Source: Acidobacteria bacterium 28-9 (GTDB lineage: Bacteria > Acidobacteriota > Blastocatellia > Pyrinomonadales > Pyrinomonadaceae). Taken from it: 64,000 nucleotides of DNA. The first letter of the stretch is position 1. Each line of letters begins with the position of its first letter. This document shows positions 27,068-35,114 of this stretch, in pieces. The stretch covers positions 62,001 through 126,000 of the forward strand of contig MWYY01000030.1 of assembly GCA_002050355.1 (NCBI GenBank). Direction: 5' to 3'. Under the pieces are notes generated by a model. The model was not told where the DNA came from, did not search any database, and was given only the letters and a program-made list of their open reading frames with translations. Made by a program: the position numbers and the translations under genes.

Positions 27068-29125
27068 TTACGTTCGGTGAAAACCGCGCTCGATGTCCTT
27101 CATTGTCAAGCGCAAAATTACAGGGCGACCGTGCGGACAGGTTGTCGGCGAAGATGTGGTTAATAATTTATCAATCAGCCACTGCATTTTCTCCGTGGTC
27201 AATTTCATATTGACTTTGACGGCGGCTTTACAGGCAAGAGATGCGGCAATCGAGTCGCGTAGAGTTGCTTTCGCGCCGCCGCGTTTTTCGCGTTCGACCG
27301 TATCTAAAATTTCGGCTAAAAGATTTCTGGCTTCGGATGGCGGCAAATCGGTCGGAACAGACTTTATCGCAATTGTTCTGCCGGAAAGCCGCATCAAGCC
27401 GAAACCATAGTTTTCAAGCTCGGTTTCAATTTCAGCAAAAGCGGCGGCTTGCGCCGGCGTTAAATCGAAAGTTTCGGGAAGCAGCAGATTTTGCGATTCA
27501 ATCGCGCGTTCGGTTTCCTTGAGGCGAAATTTGTCGAAAAGAATCCGTTCGTGCGCGACGTGCTGGTCAATCAAAAGCATTCCTTCGTCGTCAACCGCGA
27601 TAATATAACTTTCGTGCAGTTGCCCAATTGGACGGATTTTTGCGGAAGATAAATTTTCAACTTCAATTGATTTTGGAATTTTCTCGGCTGAATCAACCGG
27701 CGGCAAAACGGCATTAGCGGTTGAATGGTCAGCAAGTGGCACATCGTTTTCGAGTTCATTTGCGATTTGAGCAATTTGATTTTGCTCGTTTGAATTTTGC
27801 GATTTTATTTCAGCAATTTGTTCGAATTCGTCCGAGAAAACGGGAATTTCAAAATTTGATGTCTTATTTGCCGACTCGGTTTTTTGCGCGTTTGATTCCT
27901 GCTCGTTTGCTTTTTGAAATATTGGATTTTCGTTTGTAACCTGCACCTTGAAATTTTCTACCGGCACGTCGAGATTTTCCGCAGATGTTTCGGGCGCGAA
28001 TTCCATTTTTGATTGAAAACCTGCATTTGCCCCGTGCAAAATTCCGTCAAAGTTCGATTCTTTAACATTGGACATCGGCACATTTTGAACATCGGGCATT
28101 GCCGGAGTCTGCGTTTTCGCATCAACTACAATTCCTGCACTTACCAGCGCTTGGCGAATCGCCTCGCTGATAACTTCTTTAACGGCTTCGCTGCGGCGAA
28201 AGCGAACTTCTGTTTTCGCCGGATGAACATTAACGTCGATTTCTTCGACGGGAATATCCAAAAACAAAAATGCGACCGGGTAAACGCCGTGCGGCAAAAC
28301 CGAGCGAAAGCCTTCAAGCAAACCGCCAGCGATGATTTTGTCGCGCACAAAACGCCCGTTGATAAAAAAATACTGCGCATCTCTAGTCGTTCGCCTTTCT
28401 CTGGGCGCGGAGATAAAACCGTTAATTTTGGCGACGAATTCGCGCCCGCCGCTGACGGGAAGAAGACTTTCAATCAAATTCGCGCCGAAAATCTGGTAAG
28501 CTCTCTCGCGCAAATCTCTAGCGGGCGAAACGCGCAAAACCTCGCGTCCGTTGTTGGTTAAAACAAATGAAACCTCGGGATTTGCTAAGGCATAATGCGT
28601 AACGATATTTGTTAAATGATAATTTTCCGTCGCTTCCGAGCGCATAAATTTGCGGCGAGCAGGCGTGTTGAAAAACAAATCGCGGACGGCAATCGTCGTT
28701 CCCACAGTTCGCGCCAAATCCTTTACATCGCGCAGCTTTCCGCCTTCGATATAAACTCTGGTTGCCGCCGTATCTTCTTCGGTTTTGGTAATCAATTCGA
28801 CTTTTGCAACCGAAGCAATCGAGGCGAGAGCTTCGCCGCGAAAACCAAGTGTCTGAATCGCACTTAAATCTTCGAGCGTCTTTATTTTCGATGTCGCGTG
28901 GCGTTCAAAAGCTAAAACGGCGTCGTCCCGCGCCATTCCTTCGCCGTCGTCTGCAACGCGCATCAAACGCCGTCCGCCAAGTTCGATGTCAATTTGAATG
29001 CGGTGCGCACCAGCGTCAATCGAATTTTCAACCAACTCTTTAACTACCGAAGCCGGACGTTCGACGACTTCGCCCGCCGCGATTTGATTTGCCAGATTGT
29101 CGGATAAAATTTTGATTTTATTCAT
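27068..29125 (-). CDS. mutL: DNA mismatch repair protein MutL
   Basis: 685 residues. The GHKL ATPase domain is N-terminal: IAAGEVVERPASVVKELVENSIDAG near 16-40, DDGEGM near 59, and GFRGEALASI near 93. A long Ser/Glu/Asn-rich linker covers residues ~345-495. The C-terminal dimerisation/endonuclease domain has DQHVAHERILFD (compare the DQHAxxExxxxE consensus, with V for A and D for the last E) and CPHGRP near 665. These motifs suggest a nicking-competent MutL as in bacteria lacking MutH. It acts with MutS, which is not in the window. Confidence 0.95.
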   Translation of the reverse strand: MNKIKILSDNLANQIAAGEVVERPASVVKELVENSIDAGAHRIQIDIELGGRRLMRVADDGEGMARDDAVLAFERHATSKIKTLEDLSAIQTLGFRGEALASIASVAKVELITKTEEDTAATRVYIEGGKLRDVKDLARTVGTTIAVRDLFFNTPARRKFMRSEATENYHLTNIVTHYALANPEVSFVLTNNGREVLRVSPARDLRERAYQIFGANLIESLLPVSGGREFVAKINGFISAPRERRTTRDAQYFFINGRFVRDKIIAGGLLEGFRSVLPHGVYPVAFLFLDIPVEEIDVNVHPAKTEVRFRRSEAVKEVISEAIRQALVSAGIVVDAKTQTPAMPDVQNVPMSNVKESNFDGILHGANAGFQSKMEFAPETSAENLDVPVENFKVQVTNENPIFQKANEQESNAQKTESANKTSNFEIPVFSDEFEQIAEIKSQNSNEQNQIAQIANELENDVPLADHSTANAVLPPVDSAEKIPKSIEVENLSSAKIRPIGQLHESYIIAVDDEGMLLIDQHVAHERILFDKFRLKETERAIESQNLLLPETFDLTPAQAAAFAEIETELENYGFGLMRLSGRTIAIKSVPTDLPPSEARNLLAEILDTVEREKRGGAKATLRDSIAASLACKAAVKVNMKLTTEKMQWLIDKLLTTSSPTTCPHGRPVILRLTMKDIERGFHRT

Positions 29126-29243
29126 TTGGTATTTTTTAAAGCGATTTTCGATTGAATTTATTATCGTGTAAGTTCGTTTGATTTTAAACTCATTGACAAA
29201 TTCAGATTGATGTTTTGAAAACCTCTGCTTTCACCCAAGCGAC

Positions 29244-29290
29244 AAATTTCACAAGCCGTCTTTGTGAAATTTTTGGTAAATTATGATAAT
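29244..29290 (+). promoter_or_regulatory. Dyad over the putative atpDC promoter
   Basis: AAATTTCACAA (29244-29254) and TTGTGAAATTT (29262-29272) form a perfect 11-bp dyad with a 7-base centre. Its right half contains TTGTGA (29262-29267), which pairs at 17 bp with GATAAT (29285-29290). This could be an operator overlapping a -35 box, or a hairpin in a longer transcript. Confidence 0.4.
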
Positions 29291-29348
29291 CTTTTTCTTT
29301 TGTTATCATACCTTTTTTGTCATTGATAGACGCAGGAGAAATATTTAA

Positions 29349-30867
<1,519 letters not shown>

Positions 30868-30869
<2 letters not shown>

Positions 30870-30951
30870 TGGTAAGTGGTGAATGGTTAATGGATAATGA
30901 AATACAAATTTCTTACCATTCACCATTCATCACTCACCATTCACCATTAAT
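30868..30951. repeat. Heptamer inverted repeat between atpD and atpC
   Basis: The left arm from 30868 (TAATGGTAAGTGGTGAATGG) and right arm 30913-30951, with units TTCACCA/TTCATCA/CTCACCA, fold on each other. It fills the whole 85-bp spacer between two co-transcribed ATP synthase genes and includes the atpD stop region. Confidence 0.75.
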
Positions 30952-30954
30952 TTT

Positions 30955-31353
30955 ATGTTGAATTTAGAAATTGTAACGCCCGAAAAAAAGGTATTGAGTG
31001 ACGCTGTAGATATTGTTACCATACCGACTACGAGCGGCGAAATCGGGATTTTAACCGATCACGCGCCGCTTATTTCTTCGCTCAAATCAGGCGTTTTGTC
31101 TTATACGAAAGGCGGCGCCACGGAAAAAATGGTTGTCGGCGGCGGCTTTGTCGAAGTCAGCGCAAACAACGTTTCTGTACTTGCAGACACAGCGGAAACA
31201 TCCGGCGAGATAGACATCGAAGCGGCAAGAATTGAACGTGAAACCGTCGAAAAAAATCTCGGCGCGTGGAAAGGTTCTGAAGAAGAATTTGAAATTGAAA
31301 AAGATAAATTGGAACGAGCGCAGGCGCGCTTGCGGCTTGCTTCCGGCAGGTAG
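30955..31353 (+). CDS. atpC: ATP synthase F1 subunit epsilon
   Basis: 132 residues. The N-terminal beta-sandwich (LNLEIVTPEKKVLSDAVDIVTIPTTSGEIGIL, matching the family's start) is followed by a helical hairpin rich in Glu and Arg. It is the regulatory subunit that couples F1 to the rotor and inhibits ATP hydrolysis. The ribosome site is unusually poor because the repeat occupies the upstream region; translation may depend on coupling with atpD. Confidence 0.92.
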   Translation: MLNLEIVTPEKKVLSDAVDIVTIPTTSGEIGILTDHAPLISSLKSGVLSYTKGGATEKMVVGGGFVEVSANNVSVLADTAETSGEIDIEAARIERETVEKNLGAWKGSEEEFEIEKDKLERAQARLRLASGR

Positions 31354-31364
31354 TGTTAAAGTTA

Positions 31365-31413
31365 ATTACGAATTACGAATTAGAAAATATTTCCTTCGTT
31401 CGTAATTCGTATT
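31365..31413. repeat. TTACGAA-type heptamer inverted repeat, possible bidirectional terminator
   Basis: ATTACGAATTACGAA (31365-31379) pairs at 14 of 15 positions with TTCGTAATTCGTATT (31399-31413). It lies between the convergent atpC and CBS genes, with T-rich sequence after it on the plus side. Confidence 0.7.
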
Positions 31414-31422
31414 TCGCATTTT

Positions 31423-31842
31423 TTATTCTGAAACTTCCTTGATAAGTTCCGCTGTATCGCCTTTTGAAGCATTCTGAGCGACATCGGCTTGCGCGACGAT
31501 TCCGCAGCAGGCGCCGCTTTCGTCAACAACTGCTACTCGCCTAACCTGTTTGTCTTCCATTAAATTAAAGCAATCTTCCGCTTTTGAATTTTCCCGAACG
31601 GTGAAAACTTTCGATGTCATCGCGTCTTTTGCCGACAAATCCAACGGATTTCGTCCTTCGGCAACCGTTCGAATTGTAATATCTCGGTCGGTAATAATTC
31701 CAATCGGTTTTTTCTGATTTTGATTATCGACCACCGGAATTGCGCCGCAGTCGTTATCGACCATCATCTTGGCAACTTCCTGCAAAGAACTGTCGGACGT
31801 GCAGCACGCCGGGTTTTTCGTCATAATTTCTCTAACCTTCAT
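31423..31842 (-). CDS. Two-CBS-domain protein
   Basis: 139 residues from the ATG at 31842, chosen because AGGAGGA (31851-31857) lies 8 bases upstream; a longer frame from 31908 would add a basic, unlike-family head. It begins MKVREIMTKNPACC and holds two CBS repeats (VREIMT..., AKDAMTSKVFTV). Stand-alone CBS pairs bind adenine nucleotides and act as energy sensors. The partner is unknown. Cysteines CC near residues 13-14 and CC near 117-118 are unusual for the family. Confidence 0.85.
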   Translation of the reverse strand: MKVREIMTKNPACCTSDSSLQEVAKMMVDNDCGAIPVVDNQNQKKPIGIITDRDITIRTVAEGRNPLDLSAKDAMTSKVFTVRENSKAEDCFNLMEDKQVRRVAVVDESGACCGIVAQADVAQNASKGDTAELIKEVSE

Positions 31843-31926
31843 TTTTTTATTCCTCCTGAACTTAAAAAGTTTCCTTTTGAAAAGAGATTGTATCTTTTCA
31901 AAACACAAACCACTCGGTTTTTGCTT

Positions 31927-31955
31927 TTGACCAGCCTGAGTGCAAAAATTATACC
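31927..31955 (+). promoter_or_regulatory. Sigma70-like promoter of the thioredoxin-like gene
   Basis: TTGACC (31927-31932), 17 bp, TATACC (31950-31955), 42 bp upstream of the start codon. Confidence 0.5.
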
Positions 31956-31996
31956 AACTATACCAACTTGCGAAGTTTTAGATTATAATTTGATTT

Positions 31997-32707
31997 ATGA
32001 AAGCAGTATTTTTGTCATTTTTAACTGCGCTGTTTATTTTCAATTTTCCGGTAAGCGGACAGCAAATCAGTTGGCTGAAGGATTTTAACCAAGCCAGTAA
32101 AATCGCTGTCGAGAGCGGCAAACCGATGCTTCTTGATTTTACGGCAGTTTGGTGTAAGCCGTGTCGTGAAATGGAAAAAGATTTTTGGACACGCGCCGAT
32201 GTCATCGAACTTTCAAAGAATTTTGTTTGCGTCAAAGCTGATCTAAACGAAAATCCGAAACTAGCCAATAAATACGGCGTCGAATCGCTTCCCAATATGA
32301 TTATGACTGATTCGTGGGGTTTCGGACTGGATTTTCACCGCGGCTTCGGGTTAAAAGCCAAAGAGGAAATCACTGAAAAACTTCGCGGCGTGCCGAAGGA
32401 TTTCAGCGAAATCAAAGAAGCCCATAACCTACTCGCATCGAGTAAAAACAATCTGAAAGCATTATCGGAAATCGCCGACTTCTACCAGTCAAGAAAGTTT
32501 TATTATTTAAGCAGCGAATTTTACAACCGCATTTTGAAATTGGAAAAAGTTGCCGCGCGGCGCGAAATTTTAATGCTGAATCTCGGTTACAACTATTTAA
32601 ACGTCGGTTGGAATGAAGAAGCGAAAAATATATTTAAAAGATTCAAAAAAGAATTTCCAAACAGCCCGCAGTTGGAAAAAGTGAATCGTGATTTGGCAAA
32701 TTTATAA
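31997..32707 (+). CDS. Exported thioredoxin-fold protein with C-terminal TPR-like region
   Basis: 236 residues. A signal peptide (FLSFLTALFIFNFPVSGQQ) is followed by a thioredoxin-like domain with the redox motif WCKPC near residues 51-55, preceded by LLDFTAVW as in DsbD-gamma/thioredoxin_7 proteins. The cis-proline segment ESLPNMI is present. Residues ~130-236 form helical repeats (SEFYNRILKLE, LNLGYNYLNVGWNEEAKNIF) resembling TPRs. It is probably a periplasmic disulfide reductase or thiol protein. Confidence 0.83.
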   Translation: MKAVFLSFLTALFIFNFPVSGQQISWLKDFNQASKIAVESGKPMLLDFTAVWCKPCREMEKDFWTRADVIELSKNFVCVKADLNENPKLANKYGVESLPNMIMTDSWGFGLDFHRGFGLKAKEEITEKLRGVPKDFSEIKEAHNLLASSKNNLKALSEIADFYQSRKFYYLSSEFYNRILKLEKVAARREILMLNLGYNYLNVGWNEEAKNIFKRFKKEFPNSPQLEKVNRDLANL

Positions 32708-32738
32708 TTGTGAAGAAAAATTGAACAAGATTTATAAA

Positions 32739-32785
32739 CAAAAGAAAAGCCCGACAAAAATTACAATTGTTGGGCTTTTCTTTTG
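32739..32785. terminator. Bidirectional intrinsic terminator
   Basis: 18-base arms at 32739-32756 and 32768-32785 pair at 17 of 18 positions, with an A-rich 5' side and T-rich 3' side. It separates the convergent thioredoxin-like (+) and TerC (-) genes. Confidence 0.88.
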
Positions 32786-32812
32786 TTAAACTTCGATACG
32801 AAGAATTTTTTA

Positions 32813-33583
32813 TTAAATTGCTTCTATCGCTTTTGTTTCTTCCTTATCGTCATAAGCATTGTGTAGATGAACCGGTTCGGACTTAGCTTTTCGCAATCTT
32901 AAATTCAAAATTTCGACAAGTACTGAAAATGCCATCGCAAAATAAATATAGCCTTTCGGAATATGCTGGTCGAAACCTTCGGCAATCAGCGTAACGCCGA
33001 TTAAAAGCAGGAATGACAAAGCCAGCATTTTGACGGTCGGATGTTTTTGGACAAACATGCCGATGCTGCTCGCAAAAGCCATCATAAAACCGATGGAAAC
33101 GACGACCGCCGCAATCATAATTTCGAGGCGGTCAACCATTCCGACCGCCGTAATCACCGAATCGAGCGAGAAGACAATATCGAGCAGCGCGATTTGCACG
33201 AGAACGCCGACGAACGACGGATAAATTTTGGCTGATTTATGTCCTTCTTCGCCTTCGAGCGAGCCGTGAATTTCGTGCGTACTTTTGCCGAGCAGAAATA
33301 ATCCGCCTATCAGCAGAACTAAATCGCGCCCCGATATTTCTTGACCTAAAACCGTAAAAAGCGGCGCGGTCAAACCAATCACCCACGTCAGCGAGAACAG
33401 TAAAAGGACGCGCATTATCAAAGCCAACGCCAGTCCGATATAACGTGCCTTCGATTGTTGCTCGGCGGGAAGTTTGCCCGCCAGAATCGAGATAAAAACA
33501 ATGTTGTCAATACCGAGAACGAGCTCGAGCAGAGTTAAAGTTAAAAACGCAATCCAAACCGAAGGGTCAGCCAACCATTCCAT
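32813..33583 (-). CDS. TerC-family integral membrane protein (complete copy)
   Basis: 256 residues with seven to eight hydrophobic helices. It contains LELVLGIDNIVFISILAGKLP near residue 20-40 and LQ/QIALLDIVFSLDSVITAVGMV near 130, the two acidic membrane motifs of the TerC family (tellurite resistance / Mn efflux-like). The polar tail carries His and Glu residues. The reading frame is intact, but its upstream region is the junction of a 668-bp duplication, so its natural promoter would lie beyond the second copy. Confidence 0.9.
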   Translation of the reverse strand: MEWLADPSVWIAFLTLTLLELVLGIDNIVFISILAGKLPAEQQSKARYIGLALALIMRVLLLFSLTWVIGLTAPLFTVLGQEISGRDLVLLIGGLFLLGKSTHEIHGSLEGEEGHKSAKIYPSFVGVLVQIALLDIVFSLDSVITAVGMVDRLEIMIAAVVVSIGFMMAFASSIGMFVQKHPTVKMLALSFLLLIGVTLIAEGFDQHIPKGYIYFAMAFSVLVEILNLRLRKAKSEPVHLHNAYDDKEETKAIEAI

Positions 33584-34266
33584 TTATTATTCTCTCCAGC
33601 CATCGCAAAATAAATATAGCCTTTCGGAATATGCTGGTCGAAACCTTCGGCAATCAGCGTAACGCCGATTAAAAGCAGGAATGACAAAGCCAGCATTTTG
33701 ACGGTCGGATGTTTTTGGACAAACATGCCGATGCTGCTCGCAAAAGCCATCATAAAACCGATGGAAACGACGACCGCCGCAATCATAATTTCGAGGCGGT
33801 CAACCATTCCGACCGCCGTAATCACCGAATCGAGCGAGAAGACAATATCGAGCAGCGCGATTTGCACGAGAACGCCGACGAACGACGGATAAATTTTGGC
33901 TGATTTATGTCCTTCTTCGCCTTCGAGCGAGCCGTGAATTTCGTGCGTACTTTTGCCGAGCAGAAATAATCCGCCTATCAGCAGAACTAAATCGCGCCCC
34001 GATATTTCTTGACCTAAAACCGTAAAAAGCGGCGCGGTCAAACCAATCACCCACGTCAGCGAGAACAGTAAAAGGACGCGCATTATCAAAGCCAACGCCA
34101 GTCCGATATAACGTGCCTTCGATTGTTGCTCGGCGGGAAGTTTGCCCGCCAGAATCGAGATAAAAACAATGTTGTCAATACCGAGAACGAGCTCGAGCAG
34201 AGTTAAAGTTAAAAACGCAATCCAAACCGAAGGGTCAGCCAACCATTCCATTTATTATTCTCTCCA
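32931..34266. repeat. 668-bp direct tandem duplication of terC
   Basis: 32931-33598 and 33599-34266 appear identical with period 668 and no junction homology. The unit covers the terC start through residue ~218, so the second copy lacks the C-terminal ~38 codons. Confidence 0.95.
33541..34251 (-). CDS. C-terminally altered duplicate of TerC
   Basis: 236 codons. Residues 1-218 are identical to the adjacent TerC copy; the frame then runs through the duplication junction into GENNKWNGWLTLRFGLRF, which is the upstream leader and start of the other copy read in a shifted frame. It has the natural upstream region of the gene but lacks the last helix. Likely non-functional, or an assembly product. 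Confidence 0.65.
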   Translation of the reverse strand: MEWLADPSVWIAFLTLTLLELVLGIDNIVFISILAGKLPAEQQSKARYIGLALALIMRVLLLFSLTWVIGLTAPLFTVLGQEISGRDLVLLIGGLFLLGKSTHEIHGSLEGEEGHKSAKIYPSFVGVLVQIALLDIVFSLDSVITAVGMVDRLEIMIAAVVVSIGFMMAFASSIGMFVQKHPTVKMLALSFLLLIGVTLIAEGFDQHIPKGYIYFAMAGENNKWNGWLTLRFGLRF

Positions 34267-34976
34267 ATAGTTTTATCGAAAAACTTTTGGTATTTTAACA
34301 TGCAAAAAATTAACCGCGAAGCGACACGAAGATTACACAGAGTTTTTTTGCTTTTCTTTCCGCTCTTTCGTGTTGTGCGCTTCGTGAGCTGTGCAAAGCC
34401 GTTGGCGATCTGGATTAAAACGCCCAAAACCTCCAATAACTTCAAAGTCTTTTCCTCGAAAATCTCATGCAAAGTCTTGTCTTTGATAAACTCGCTGACA
34501 ATATAATGCGCTTCGCCCGCTTCGCCGATTTCGTGAATAACCAGAATATTCGGGTGATTCAAAGCCGATGCCGCTTTCGCTTTCGAGATAAATCTTTGCA
34601 AATTCGATTCATCCCGATTGAATTTTTCGTTGAGAATTTTGACGGCGACTCGTTGGTCGAGTTTTTTGTCTTGTGCGAGGTAAACTTCGCCCATTCCGCC
34701 CGCGCCGATTTGCCGGATAATTTCGTAATGCCCAAAACATTTCCCACGTTCGAGTTTTCTGGTTTCGGCTTCGATCACGTCTGCGACTTTGGCAACGGCG
34801 GGCGTTTCCATAAAACTTTCGGCATTGTCGAGCGACGACAAAAGCGATTCGACTTCCGCGAGCAGAGTTTTATCATCACCACAAACTTCATTGACAAATT
34901 TCCGACGCTCTTCGGGCTTGCGGCGTAACGCCGAATCAAAAATTTCTCTTACCTTTTGCCATTTTTCATCAACCAT
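34209..34976 (-). pseudogene. Truncated Ser/Thr kinase (N-terminal fragment)
   Basis: About 195 residues match the neighbouring kinases: a helical head (DEKWQKVREIFDSALRRKPEERR), the glycine loop IGAGGMGEVYLA, and the Lys region VAVKILNEKF. Similarity stops just before the HRD catalytic loop. From about 34395 the frame runs through a repeat-like stretch (34309-34342) and then antisense-like residues into the TerC start. The kinase is therefore missing its catalytic loop, activation segment, membrane helix and sensor region. About 175 bp of its 5' part are almost identical to the kinase gene at 41.2-43.9 kb, implying recent duplication or gene conversion. Confidence 0.8.
34309..34342. repeat. 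TTAACCGCGAAG-type dispersed repeat at the kinase break
   Basis: ATTAACCGCGAAGCGACACG continuing AAGATTACACAGAG (34309-34342). It shares its TTAACCGC start with the element at 11071. A partly complementary stretch follows (CTTTCGTGTTGTGCGCTTCG near 34364-34384). It marks the point where kinase homology ends. Confidence 0.4.
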
Positions 34977-35114
34977 CTTTTTATTCGCTATGAAAAAGGT
35001 TGAAGATTTTTTTAACCTTCATCATTTTACATCCAGGGCGGTTCAAGAATCAGTATAAAGATTGTGCTACTGCCCCATACACGCAATCTTGTTTCGCTCC
35101 AGGTTAATTCAAAT

